Source: Novakomyces olei (taxonomy: Eukaryota; Ascomycota; Novakomycetes; Novakomycetales; Novakomycetaceae). Taken from it: a DNA stretch of 64,000 nt. Under the pieces are notes generated by a model. It had not been told where the DNA came from, ran no database searches, and saw nothing but the letters and a program-made list of their open reading frames with translations. The DNA lies in contig JADEYG010000012.1 of the NCBI GenBank assembly GCA_016906335.1, positions 248,001 to 312,000 of the forward strand. The letters are read 5' to 3'. This document shows, in pieces, positions 10,968-23,469 of the stretch (position 1 is the stretch's first letter; every line of letters begins with the position of its first letter). The position numbers and the translations under genes are program-made.

Positions 10968-12731
10968 ATGAGCGCGAGAGACGAAAGGCTCAATGTAAGT
11001 CTGACAGATCGGCCATTAGTGGCGGTGGAAGTTCCCGTCAAAGTTGTTGATTATAACCGTGCAATTTTATCGCTCGGTGGCCCTGCGGCCGTGAAGAAGG
11101 TAGATTTATATCACCGTGAACTTGTCAATATAAACGTCGGGCGTTCGCCCACTAACACTAAAGTTTTGTTCACAATCGTCTACCGCGACTTTTACGTTCC
11201 GACCACAGGATCGGCATGCCCATCCTCTCGTATCCCACGCGCAACGTACAAACAGTATAGTCATACGAAGACGGCGACGGCGTGACGCAACAGAGCAGTT
11301 TAGTGTGGTTGGCTGTGTTTCTCAGGTTTATAGATTTTCGGGTAAGAAGAGCGGCAAGCTAGTATTTCTAACAAAAGGCCTTGCAGATTACCAATTCATA
11401 ACAAAGGATTCAAAATTTACGCGTAACTTTGAAGACTGTCTTCTCACTGGCGATGGTATGACAACGCAATTAATTAATTAATTATTTTTCTTTTTAAAAA
11501 TTAATCAAATAGTGGAAAAAATTCTTTCCTTTCGTGTCCCCGAGGAAGAAGATGACTTGTCTAATCTTGATGTACCGCCGCCACCTGTGTTCACCGACTC
11601 GGAACTGCCGTTTAATTATTGGTAACTTCCAGTATCTTCTATCTATCTGACCTCCAGGTTCCGTCAAACCAATTATTTGCGAGAAGTCACCACGGAAAAC
11701 GGTACGAGTGTAATTGCTCCAAGCTCTTTTTATACTCGGGCAACAATGCCCTCGGCTCGTTTTGAAGACGCGGCAGTTCCAGATTCTCCGCCCAGCTCTC
11801 TTCCCCACGGCAGTCGTGGACCTGTACGGGCCCTGGTTGACAAACTCCGTGATGCGTTTGCCAAAAGGCCGATGCACACACGTCGTTCTCTCCTCGCCGT
11901 AGCCGGGAAAGAGGCCGAATCTTTACTAAAGTATGCTATACCACATATAGCTTACTTTTGGCAGAATGGGCCTTTCCGTGAGTGTTATGCCCGATACGGG
12001 TTTGATCCAAGGCAGGACAGTGCCAATGCAATTTTCCAGACAATTAGTATTCAATTAAAGACGGCCGTGGCACCAGAAGTACTGTCTAGCTTTAAGGAAG
12101 AGTATGCAAGATAAATGAAAAGATTAAAGAATTATTAGTTATTTCATTTCTTGACTATTTGGTCATACTAATAACAGCCCCACTTCAGCGCACTTGTTCG
12201 ACGAGACGCATATGAATCTCAAATCAAAGACGTACCAAGTCTGTGATATGATTGACGCGGATGTAGCAGAGTTGTTTGCAACTGCAAGCCTCCGCACACA
12301 ATGCCATGTGAGTGCATTATAAAATATGAAAATATAATTGTTTTATGTTATTTCATTTTAATTATTCATTTATTTTCTCGTACTTACGGTAGCCACAATA
12401 CGGATTTTATCACAATTCAAGACTCAACAAGGTTCGGTCACTTGTACGGGCTAAATTGGCAGCCTTTGCAGACAACACGAGCCTTTCTCCGGCCGCGATA
12501 GACGATATAATGAGAAAAGAAGAGAAGTTGGAGGAAGACGATGAAGAGGAAGAAGAGCTAGCTCGACAGTCTAAAGAAGCTACTGATGCTGTTACACCGC
12601 CAGAAAAAATAGATGAGATTTCTCCTATACAAGATCTCGATGAATATGCCACAGAGCAGATGCGCCGGCTCGTGGGAGATCTGGGAATGGACCAGGAAAC
12701 GGAAGATTTTACTGGAATTTTCGGTGATTGA
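10968..12731 (+). CDS. TFC1: TFIIIC subunit (Tfc1/Sfc1, GTF3C5 family)
   Basis: Six exons close in phase: 10968-11099, 11164-11455, 11513-11621, 11658-12101, 12178-12307 and 12393-12731 (481 residues). Family landmarks are an N-terminal ALSLGGPAAVKKF-type block, TFRPQDRHAHPL, a basic run followed by FSVVGCVSQVYRF, PPPPVFTDSELPFNYWFR, the RRSLL and KYAIPHIAYFWQNGPFREC block, YGFDPRQD, then HLFDET and YQVCDMID. The C-terminus is very acidic, as in the yeast protein. TFIIIC binds the A and B boxes of tRNA genes and recruits TFIIIB; this subunit contacts box A. Five introns of 36-85 nt have branch sites such as CTAACACTAAAG close to the acceptor. The product is shorter than budding-yeast Tfc1. 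Confidence 0.88.
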
Positions 12732-13010
12732 TTGATCAGGTTCGAACTGAAATGTAAATATAGATTTTTTTTGTGCATTATTTTACACAGTGCACACGTA
12801 GCACACGTAGCACACGTATTGAATTGTATAGAGCGCCTGTTTTTTATTTTTTTATTTATTTTTTATACTGATAATAATTGCAGGTCAGACTCTATATGGA
12901 ATTAATCATAGATTACTATCCACCCCAAACATTACAAACATAACGAGACCTACAGCATAAATCCATGAAACCAAAAGACTGTAACAAAAAGCTATTCTAA
13001 AGATGCCATT

Positions 13011-16000
13011 TTAAAGATACAGACTGGCCGAGAAAATGATATCACGCCGAATTTTCAAGATTGCTCCAGCCATTTTATCCTCAAGCTGAGCTAGTAAAAG
13101 GTTAGCATGTGACAACATCGACTTTATTAAATCAATATATTTACGCAAGAGGGATAATAAATAAAAAGAATAGTTTAATTTGTGTGGACTTACAATTGCC
13201 GATAGCTTTAGCTGCTTCACACATTTGGCGTAAAAGCTCCTCGAGACGCCGAAAGGCACGAATCAATGAACCTTCATAAACGCGAGTCATTTTACAGATT
13301 TGAGCAAACGAGGCGCCCTGGGCCCAAGCGAAGACGACGTCCATAAGTGCCGGTTTAAAGCTTTGCACGTACTCCTCCTCGTTCACGTCTAGTTTACTTT
13401 CCTGGGAAACTTTTGCGATACGACGAGCCGTTTCTTGTAGAATACGCAGAGGCACACTTAAGCCTTCCTTTAATTTTGGTGCTTCTTCTGTTTTCTCTCC
13501 GAAACAAAAACAGCTCAAAAGAGCCGCACACTGCTCGGGACTCAGGTCGTTGAAAACGCCGTTAAAGATCATCTCTGTGAGCAGCAACTCGTCGCCACTG
13601 CTAATCTCGCAAGCAACACTGGTCGTTAGAAAGAACAATGAAAAAGCTATGGATAAAAGACTAAAAAGAAACCGTAGGCAGCGAATAAACGAAATCAATC
13701 TTACCGTCCTTTCAGCTCGATAACGTCATCGGCCGATGTAAATCCGAGCCGACGGAGTACGCGTTTCCGACATTTTAGCTCGTCCAGTTGCATAATCGAA
13801 TGAGCGGCAAGAAGACGTCTTTTCAAATCCTTTATAGAATCGCGCAATTTAATTTTAGCCAGATACTGTTTATACAATTCAGGCAGACGCGGAGAATTGT
13901 GCAATGGATTCGAGAGCAACCGCGCCTCTAAAACCTCAATCTTTCGTATTAGTTTCTTGAATGATTCGTCCTTTATCCCGAGGTTATCGATAGGATCGAG
14001 CAACGCAATTCCGTCTCCGAACCGGCGTTTCACCTCCTCGATCGACCGCCGAACCGTGTTTCGCTGCTCTACATGCTTCAGATCCTTGGGCAGGAAAACC
14101 CTGACGTGTCCAATGCCATCTAGAGACGAGAGGAGTGTCGGGACAACTTGCATTTGGCCCTGCGCGTCTCCATCGGCACTCGGCGGACGAATCCACGAAG
14201 GGAACTCGCCGTTAGACTTGCGGGGAACGCGTTTGCTATCAGAAGCAACATTCAAAAGCACATCCACAATGTAAGACTCTGTTGGAGCATAATCCTCAAA
14301 GCTTCCACCCTTTGGCGGAGAGCGTTTAGCATAATTTACGACGACGCCCCATCCGAAATCGTACTGGTCTGTTTTGACCCTGACTAGTCTGCCGGGCTGT
14401 AAGAATTGCAGACTAAATGAAGGATGATTAGCGACCGTACGCATATCTTTCGCATAAGTATTCAGCTGCTGCACCAGGTCATAATAGTCGGAAATAGTGG
14501 CCTCGTCTTCGATCACAAGGCGGTCCCTCTCCGCCTCCACGTCTCGTAACTGGGACTCCATCTCGGGGACAGAAGCCGTATTTTGAAACTGGAAAAAACA
14601 CCTCTCCAACATAAACTCGGGGGAAATGCCCTCAACACGCATCAGGTTAAGTATCATATTGTAACTCAGATGAAAAGCAGAATCAAGGCGATCTGCTTCG
14701 CCTTTGAGCATGTTTTTAGCCACCATCGGCTCCATATTATCGTCAACCATGAGAACGACAATCCCCCGGTCATCGAGGCCACGTCGGCCAGCTCTTCCAC
14801 TCATTTGAATATATTCGCCAGAGCTTATCCATCGCAGCGCTGTTCCATCAAATTTACGCACATTTGTGAACACTACAGTTTTCGCTGGCATATTCAGCCC
14901 AATGGAGAACGTCTCTGTGGCAAAAAGCACCTTGATAAGGCCCTCTTGGAACAAAATTTCAATGACTTCTTTCAATATGGGCAAAAGGCCAGAATGATGA
15001 ATCCCAATGCCCCGGCATAGCAAGGGCTGAATGTGCTCAATCTGAGGAAGCTTCCTGTCTTGCTCTGACAGCGATTGGATTGCGTTGGTAAAGACTTCTT
15101 TAACCATCTCCTTTTCAGCGTCTGTGTTCATATCCAGCTTGCTCATTTGCAGGGCTAAAGCTTCACACTCGCGCTTACTAAAACTGAAGACAATGATTGG
15201 ATTGTAGTTTTTGATCATGATCATCTTGACAATCTTGTAAATGTCTGATTTGCCTCCTTTCTGCGAAGATCCCTTGCTAACTTTAGCTCTTTCTCTGCCC
15301 CGCTCTGGTACCGCTGCCGGGTCCTGGCCTTGAGCATCAGCCAACACGTTCATGGCCCTCTGGAAGTTTTCTTCACGGAAAGCAGATTTTTCATCCACAA
15401 CAAGATAGATGCCATCCCCTCCAGCGGGAAAAAGGTAGTGCTGCAAGGGCGTCGGACGGAAATCTGTATATACAACATGACAGGGCTGATTATGAATTCG
15501 ACAGATCCATTCTGCAAACTGCATTGCATTGGGAATAGTGGCAGAGAGGAAGACGTAATGGACTTTGTCTGGCAAAAGAATGATTGTCTCCTCCCAAACG
15601 ACTCCGCGCTCTTTATCGCGCATATAATGAATTTCGTCAAAGACTACCCATGCTACTTCACGCATTACCTCAGAGCCACGATAGAGCATTGACCGCAGAA
15701 TTTCCGTCGTCATTACCAGACAACTGGCATCCGGGTTTATTGTTACGTCGCCGGTCATAAGCCCAACATCGCCAAACTCTTGAGACATTTCTCGGAACTT
15801 TTGGTTGCTCAAAGCCTTGATAGGGCTCGTGTAGATTACACGCTGTTTGTTTCGCAAAGACTGTGCAATAGCATACTCGGCCACTACCGTTTTGCCCGCA
15901 CTTGTATGTGCAGAAACAAGGACACTCTCCTCTCTCTCAATAGACGAAATTGCCACCTGCTGAAACGGATCTAGAGTGAAATCGTACTTGCGCGCAGGCG

Positions 16001-16617
16001 GGTCTGGAGCTACATGCTGTGCAATTGGGACGTAGTTGTAGTTTGGCGGTAAGGCTACCTGATGCCGCACCTACAATAGTTAGTCGGCTGTTACAGAGTC
16101 TTTATTGACTGCAACTCTTCAAAGACAGGTACCGAAGCAAGCTTCAACGCCTTCATTTTTGCAATTATTTACATGTGTACATTTTTTCTCTTTTTTTTCT
16201 TTTTTTATTAATCTTTTTATTTTGTCTTTGCTCTATCATGCTGCCCTCTTTGTTGCAGCTCAACTGCCTTACCTGATGGCTTAATCTGAAAGGCTCGTTT
16301 TCTTGTACGGGAGCCTGAAACCCAGAAGACTGTGCAACTTCGCGAGACGCTTCTGTAGAAAACTCATCGGCCACTACTGCAGACTCTGCGACTTGCTGAG
16401 ATCCGTGCTCTACTCGAGCGCGTTTTGCAGCAGAATCAGGTTTGGGCACAGAGTCTCGCTTCCTGTTTTTTTCAGGCGAAGAGATCTCGTTCGCAGATGA
16501 TTCCGCTCCGTCTGCCTCAGTTTTTACTGCGCCACCGACGGCAGTATTCGGCGTAACGTTACTATTTCCTCCGCCAAACACGTCAAAGAGACGGTCTGTC
16601 TCCCCGTTGCCGTTCAT
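13011..16617 (-). CDS. MTR4: Mtr4 RNA helicase of the nuclear exosome (TRAMP)
   Basis: Four exons close in phase: 16617-16273, 16070-13705, 13618-13194 and 13090-13011 (1071 residues). Motifs include [27 protein letters not shown] (Walker A), [11 protein letters not shown] (DExH box), FLSATIPN (motif III), and [15 protein letters not shown] (motif VI). An arch/KOW insertion ([16 protein letters not shown]) and the C-terminal helical DSHCT domain ([16 protein letters not shown]) follow. The protein ends SASLYL, as Mtr4 orthologues do, which separates it from Ski2. It unwinds RNA for the nuclear exosome in rRNA processing and RNA surveillance. The first exon is a variable basic/acidic leader. 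Only 360 bp separates it from the next minus-strand gene. Confidence 0.97.
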
Positions 16618-16976
16618 GCTCTAAAAATTTGTTGGCTAATTATTCTTGATTATTGTTTTACTATATAATCATATATCGTCATGCTGTGTATACAATAATA
16701 GTGCCTTACTGATTACTCTATCTCCTATATTAGCTATATTTAGCTATTTTAGCTATATTAGCTATATTACTGGATTTATATTATCTTTAATTTACGATTT
16801 TACAATTTTACGATTTTATATTTAAATATGTTTATCTTTAAATCTCCAGATTTTTAAATATCTAGATTTTAAAATTTAGATTTTGAAATTGTTGTATATA
16901 TTGTTTTAATATACACTAATACTCATTATTGTATTTTATCGCAATTTTACACTAGCCCTACAAAATAATTGCACAA

Positions 16977-18683
16977 TTACTTCTTCCTTGCTTGTCCCCA
17001 TGAGGCTTCAGTGGCCACACGTTTCCTCCGCTCCAGTTCTTCAGGTGTGATCGTGTTTCCCTGTGCGTCGAAAATATCACGACGTCCACTCGCCAGGCGT
17101 TTAATATTCTCTGCCACATCATCGGCCAAGTTCGTATCGGCCTTCCGTGCTTCTTCCAGCTTCTTTTGTTCCCGCCAACGAGGATCCAGCAGTTCAATTC
17201 TAATATGCTCATCAATCTCAGAGGCAAGAAAAGTCCCATGGCAGTTTGGGCATATCTGAGTAAGAGCCCCGCGCCCCGGTGGAGCATTGCGCGGCTTATA
17301 ATTACTTCTAATTTTCATATCCCCGAGCCCTTGTGCTTGTGCTTGGGCTAGTCGAGCCTTCTCTGCCTGCGCAAACCGTTCACTCATCCTTTGATCTTGT
17401 CCAGGTGCTGATTCTTCTGCAGTAGCATCTGCATCGGAATTTACCTTAATATTATTAGTATCATTAATATTAGTTTTAGCAGTCGGAGCATTGTCAACGG
17501 GAACAAGTGCCACGGGCTCTTCAAAATCAGGAGGAGCCTCTTCAATTGCGTAATTGGCATCTGCATAAGTAAATTTCTGCTCTAAAGTCGCGTTTTGTAA
17601 ATCTATTAATTCCGTAGGCGCTGGTAAATCTGCGTGTTCATCGGCTGCAGTAAACTCGACCGTTTCCACTATCACATAATCATGCCAATCAATCTTTGCA
17701 AACTCCACATTATCTTTAGCATTTCGAGCCTTTTCTGCCTGTAATTTTTCTGAATTGTATCGCTGCCAACGAGCACGTTTTTTTGCTCGCTCTAGTATCG
17801 CATAACGGTCATCCACATCTTTTTGTATGCTTGCACGGTCGCCTTTTGCAGCCATTAACAGTATCTGAAACTGCCGCACAAGCGCGTTAAAGTACGCATT
17901 CAGAGAGCTGTTGGGCTTTAAGAAATCAAACTGAAAATTCCTGGCTTCTTTTTGAGCGAGCAACAGGGCAAAAGGTCGGCCTTTGGCCGCAACGTACTGA
18001 GCGGTAAGCTTGAGAACGTCCCTGTTACGTTAGACTTGAATACTTTGACAGACTCTACAAAAATAAAGAGCTAAATTTGTATAATAAACAAATAAATAAA
18101 TAAATAAATAAATAAAAGAAAATAAAGTAGACGCAGAGTAAGCAAATTTAGAAATATAATCGCGATGTAAAAGAGGATTTGACTGTGTCGCGAAAAAGAT
18201 CAAAGAGCACGAAGCAATGAAAACAAGACACAAATAGTAAATAAATATATGTAATAAACGTACAAATCCTGGGCAGAAATAGGCGGCAATGATTCGCTAA
18301 ACGCAAAATCATGGGGCCGTTCTGGCCCCGCCGGAGCAGCTGTCGTTTTGGGAGCAGGTCTAGCTAGAGTTGTACCGGAGACTGAAGCCGTTGGAGCCGC
18401 CTGAGCTTCTGTGATTTGGAACACGTAGAAATTGTGATACGGATCGAGTTCGTTGAGGAAAGAGAATTTAGCGTTTCCAGCCTCGCTCTCTCTCACGCGA
18501 TCTTCAAACGCACGACCATTGCGGGCAACAAAACTTGCAGTTTTCGTTATAATATCTTTTGCCGTTAGTTAAGACTATACGCTAAAATTGCGCGAGCATA
18601 CCTCGAACATCTGGTGGCGGCAAAATAGTCTCTGGTGGCAGTCGCGCCTTCAAGTCTGCTATCGCAGAATTCGCTTCGGTCAT
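16977..18683 (-). CDS. sap114: Splicing factor 3A subunit 1 (SF3A1/Sap114/Prp21)
   Basis: Three exons close in phase: 18683-18602, 18555-18264 and 18021-16977 (472 residues). The start ILPPPDVRDIITKTASFVAR followed by FLNELDPYHNFYVF is SURP domain 1. The segment LKLTAQYVAAKGRPFALLL then FLKPNSSLNAYF is SURP domain 2. Downstream are the basic helix RARWQRYNSEKLQAEKA, the VIVETVEF strand and the conserved C-terminal PNCHGTFLASEIDEHIRIELLDP block. SF3A is part of U2 snRNP and stabilises U2 on the branch site; this subunit scaffolds the other two. It lacks the C-terminal ubiquitin-like domain of the human protein, as other fungal forms do. Intron 1 is 46 nt, and intron 2 carries an AAAT microsatellite. 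Confidence 0.93.
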
Positions 18684-19014
18684 TGTCGATTGCTCAGCAA
18701 AGAACCATCCATAAAATATACTGACATTAGTGTACAGACAATTATTGTTATAAAAGTATTCCTGCTATCAGAATAGGGTGCTTTATTCTAGTATTTTTAT
18801 TTCTTTTTATATTTTATCTATTTAAATCGCTGTTCATAATTTTATAATTTTATAATTTTATAATTTTATAATTTTATAATTTTATAATTTTATAATTTTA
18901 TAATTTTATAATTTTATAATTTTATAATTTTATAAATCCATATTAATATCGCCATACTAACAGGGCTATTCTAATCGTCATAGTGTCGAGCTTAATCGCC
19001 AGTGACTGTCAATC
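18684..19014. repeat. Divergent promoter with ATAATTTTAT decamer array
   Basis: Spacer between the starts of SF3A1 and the DUF155 gene. About ten copies of a 10-bp unit (ATAATTTTAT) lie at roughly 18835-18936, immediately upstream of the DUF155 gene. Confidence 0.8.
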
Positions 19015-20828
19015 ATGTCGCGCCCTGCGCGCAGTGTCCGATTCCGCGATGAGGAAAGCAGTGCCGGTGACGATCCCGGCGAGGCGGCAATAAGAAATGC
19101 AGAACAAGTTCGAGGGCGAAGGATGCCCTCGTCGACGCTTCAGCTGGGAGGAGCGCCTTCGCGTCTGCGCAATATAAGTGTCGACTCACTGCTCGCTAAT
19201 ATGGGCGAAGTGCCCTCTGCTAGAAAGCGCATCAACGTCAATGCTCGTGGCAGTGATGCGGCAAGAATCCCAAAGCATGCTTTGCCCCAGAGAACTTCGA
19301 AAACGAGCCAAAAACTCGTACTGCTTCCGGAGGACAATGAGGCAAAAGCGACTACCGTCTTCCAAGGCGACGAGGACGAAGAGCCGCCGCGAGATGCAGT
19401 ATCCGTTCGCGGGTCTGATGGAATACGAACCCTGTCAAAGGCCAAAAGAAGTGTGGCAGAGAAAATGTCGCGTGATAGCCGCCGGGAGCATAATCTGCCC
19501 AGGGTGACAGCTTATTGCACTTGCGAGGCCTATCGCCTCCACAAGGCGGCCGTTTTTTTACGCAAAAATCATGAAGTAAAGCCGAGGATATACGATGAAT
19601 GCTTGTACGTGGCCTACCACCTGCCTTTGCTGCCCGGTGCAGATGATACTGGATGCCGAGTACAGAGCAGTCCCCTTGTGCGCGGGCTAAGAGGCGAAGA
19701 CCTGCTCGACCGAGAGATTGATCATACTGAACAACGTGATCATACCCGTGACTGGGACAAACTGGAGCGGAAAAGCAAGGAGCCTGAGCAGGATGAGCGT
19801 TCACCGCCGCAGGAGTCTGCCACTGATGACGAAGAAAGTTCGGCCAGGACTCCGCGAGCAAGGCCAGAGAGACGGGACTCTTTGCCCACGGCGGATGACG
19901 TGCCTCATATGTACAAGCACGCAGAACTCTTTTTGTTTTCTTATGGAACTGTCGTGTTTTGGAACTTTAGCGAAGTGCAAGAGAGGGATATTCTGGCAGA
20001 TCTAACGTTTGCGGACGATGGCACGCTCATGTCCAGGCCTTTACGTAGCGACGATTTGGAAACGGAAGAGTTTCATTTTGAATACTCCCCAAAGACACAC
20101 GCTCCTAGGGTAGAATTGAGTCTTTGATTTATTCATGATTATTTTATTATTATTATTTTTTTATTAATTATCTAACAATCCAGATTTATAATGACATGAT
20201 AACTCTCCGAAGTGCAGATCATTTCATTAAACTTGCCATGTCACACGCCTTGTCACAGTCTGTCAAACTTTCGCTGTTTGAAGAACGAATGGCGAGTAAC
20301 TTGGAGGATGCACAAGATATTCCTCGAAAATTGGCGCTTTCCGGTGAACTCGGAATGACACAGGTGTCCGTGCTCAAAATGTCTGGCCGTCTTTTTAAAC
20401 AACGCGTAGACGTAAATTTAAGCAGTAACGTTTTGGATACGCCTGAATTTTTTTGGGATTCCGAGCCATCGTTGCATCCTCTTTATACTGCTTTTAGGGG
20501 TATTTAGTTGTCTATTAAATTGTTGAATTTTACTGGTTTATTACAATGGCTAAATATACAGAATATCTCGAAATTAGCCAGCGTATACTCGTGCTAAATG
20601 AGAAATGCCGAGTAGTGTTTGACTTGCTCGATATTCTTGCCGACTCTATTGCCGACTCAAAGATGAACCGCATCACTTGGATCGTAATATATCTGATTAT
20701 TCTTTCAATCGTGGTGACTATCGTAAGTCTTGAATCTATACCGGTTACTAACTGGTCAGTTTGAAGTGGGTATTCGCTTTCTTATCATTGTTCGCACAGC
20801 AACGCATGACTCTGGTTTTGGCGTTTAG
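19015..20828 (+). CDS. DUF155 family membrane protein (Rmd1/Rmd8/Sif3-like)
   Basis: Four exons close in phase: 19015-20109, 20184-20499, 20562-20722 and 20760-20828 (546 residues). A long charged N-terminus precedes the DUF155 domain: RVTAYCTCEAYRLHKAA, YDECLYVAYHLP, an acidic insertion, ELFLFSYGTVVFWNFSEVQE, FHFEYSP, then IYNDMITL, AMSHALSQSVKLSLFE, SNVLDTPEFFWDSEPSLHPLY and YLEISQRILVLNEKC. A membrane segment (WIVIYLIILSIVVTI) and FEVGIRF close the protein. Family members sit in mitochondrial or vacuolar membranes: human RMND1 supports mitochondrial translation, and yeast Rmd1/Rmd8 affect vacuole pH and meiotic nuclear division. Which paralogue this is cannot be told; the long leader resembles the Rmd8/Sif3 branch more than RMND1. 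Confidence 0.88.
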
Positions 20829-21303
20829 CGATTTAATTTATCTATCCATTTATTCATTTATCTCTTTATTGCTTTGTTTGTTTTTTGTTTGTTGGTATTT
20901 TATTTTTCTTAAATTCCTACATTCCGACTAATGCGACTTGATACCGCAGCATACATTTGTTGGTCTTTTGCACTTGATGAAGAACGAAATTTTGCAGATT
21001 AGATTAAACATTAGTTTATCTGAATTGTAGAACGCCAGTATTAAAGTAGATTGCGTAACAAAAATATTAGCAACTCTTCAATAAAACATGAAGAACTTTA
21101 AAATAAAATAGTATTTATTACCATATGAATGAACGTGTATAATAATCCCAACCTTCTCTATTACTTGTTCATCGAGTAACATGTCCCAAAATCTTTGTAG
21201 CCGTCTTCCAATATAATCGGTTATTATTACATAGTAGCCAAAGCCAGAAAACAGCCGACAAACTAGAAAAATTCGTCATCAGGGCAATTGATCGAAGTGC
21301 AAA
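20829..21303. other. Spacer between the DUF155 gene and the permease gene
   Basis: AT-rich tandem-gene spacer with no feature I can name. Confidence 0.45.
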
Positions 21304-23469
21304 ATGACTGATGCAATGGAGAAGCGCAATGATATTGTGAACCCAGACTCGACGCCCGATACGTCCAGTATGGATGAGGACGAGAAAGTTCTTGTAAGCC
21401 TTGATCGGTGAATACAAGGGGAAATGAGAAACTTGTACTGGCGTTTTGGTCGTTCTATCTTGCAAGGGTATGGTGGTAGTAAAGTAGAGAGCACTAATAT
21501 GGCGCGGGTGATAAGGGTGTGTTCCTCACACACTTTTATCTGAGATCATACCGCTCGAACTTGATCTGGACTATACCAGCGAAAGGAAGTCAGAATGCTC
21601 TGTTGTCTCCCCTTTATTTCTAAAATTTTTTAATTTTTAATTTTGTTTGTTTATTCTTATGTTTCTGTATTTTCCGTTTCATTTCCTCGCGCTTTTTTAT
21701 ATCTGTTCGACGTTTTACGTCTTATTATTTTTATTCTACCTTTTCGATTATATTTCTCATTTTGAATAATGTTAATTCGGTGGTAGTATCATCTAGGCTA
21801 CAGGCAAACGCTTCATCGTTCTTTTGGACAGTTTGAAAGTTTTGCTGCCAGCTTTGCGTCACTGTATTCTGTAGGCGGCGTTCGCGTCACATTTACTACT
21901 GGTTTGGCTGCTGGAGGTCCCTTGGCTTATTGGTATGAATTATGACATTTAGATGACATTGTCATATCTCTCTATTATTATATTTTTTGTATTATACTTG
22001 ATACCATTATATTCTCTTCATTTACTTCTGTATTTAATTGTTCAATTTCTGATCTTTCTCTTCTTGCTTCTTTTATTTTTCTAGTTTCCCCTTATCTAAT
22101 TCCCAGGACGAGCTACCTTGTCACATGGGTCTTTACACTGATCACGGCGGCCTGTATGGCAGAGATTTGCTCCGCTCTCCCCGCTGCTGGATCCATTTAT
22201 TTTTGGGCGGCTGAATGTGGGGGTCCAAGGTTCGGACGACTCTTTGGTTTTATTGTGGCCTGGTGGGCAGCAACAGCCTGGTCAACCTTTGTGGCGAGTA
22301 ACAGTCAGAGCGCCACAAACTTTTTGCTCTCAGAAATATCTGTATTTGGCATTGATTTTCCCTCTCCTGACAATGTTCGATTTCGAGCAGTTGCTTGGAT
22401 CGTTGCTGAAGGCATTTTGGCAGTATCAATCAGCCTTAATTTCTTACCCCCAAGAATCTACAAGACTGTATTTAGAGCAGCTGTTTTTGTTATAATGGTT
22501 GATTTCATACTCAATCTTATTTGGCTGCCTATCGGTGTCGTTGAGTCGTACGGGTTTAAATCCGGTCATGATGCAATGCTGGCTCAGTATTACGATATCG
22601 GCCCGGGCGTGTCTCATGGTTGGACATGGTGCCTTTCTTTCCTGGCCAGTGCAGGAGTTCTGGTCGGGTTTGACTCGGCTGCTCACGTTTCTGAAGAAGT
22701 AACAAACTCTGCAATGAGCTCTGCCCGAGGCATTTTTTGGTCGGCTTTTGCTTCAGCTCTTATTGGAGCACCTATTGTAGTTCTGTTTTTATTCTGTACA
22801 CCGGACCTGGATACACTTTACAGCTTGGATGCTCCTCAGCCCTTTGTGCAGTTGTACGCTTTGGCTCTGGGCAAAAACGCTCATATTGCCATGAACGTTA
22901 TCAATATCATCGGGTTGATGTTGAACACAACTGCTGCTGTTGTGGCTGCTTCGAGGCTTATCTATGCAATCGCCCGCGATGGGGTTTTGCCCTTTTCCTC
23001 CTGGATCGGAAAGCCCTCTGACCGGGGACAGCCACGTAATGCTGTTATTGTTATCTGGATAGTTGCTGCTCTCGTGTTGTGTACAATCCTGCCCTCAAAC
23101 GTGGCCTTTACGTCTCTTGTTTCCGCTGCCGGTCTGCCTTCTTTTACTGCTTACGCTCTAGTCAGTTTTGGCAGGTTTTTTTTAACACCCGACAAGTTTC
23201 GAAATTGCCCTTGGTCTCTGGGTCGATGGTCGCACATTATGAACTTCATCTCAATTATTTTCAATCTGTTTGTGACAGGCGTGCTCGTTTCCCCGTACGA
23301 GTGGCCTGTAACTGGGCCTACTTTTAACTATGCTGGAGTAATCTTGGGCAGTGTCACCATTTTTGGTATCATTTCTTGGTTCTTCATCTCGGAAGACAAG
23401 TGGATGTCTTCGCGACAGCTGCTTCTTGTTCAAGAAGCCAATGAGGAGCGGGAGAGCAGGAAGGATTGA
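21304..23469 (+). CDS. Amino-acid/GABA permease, APC superfamily
   Basis: The main exon 22107-23469 and the preceding exon 21797-21932 join in phase (GGPLAYW, then TSYLVTW). They encode about 12 membrane helices with APC features: AEICSALPAAGSIYFWAAECGG, a FDSAAHVSEEVTNSA segment, and AIARDGVLPFSSWI. These are typical of fungal GABA, choline or polyamine permeases at the plasma membrane; the substrate is not determined. A likely first exon at 21304-21393 begins MTDAMEKRND and ends in an acidic DEDEKVL stretch. It does not join 21797 in phase, because one extra base is needed, so a microexon in the 400-nt gap or a different donor must exist. The GYRQTLHRSFGQFESFAASF start of helix 1 is clear. 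Confidence 0.88.

Noticed and set aside
16618-16976. Possible ncRNA in the AT-rich spacer between SF3A1 and MTR4
   Set aside because: The short TTTAGCTAT-type direct repeats are low-complexity DNA; no stable structure or promoter was seen.
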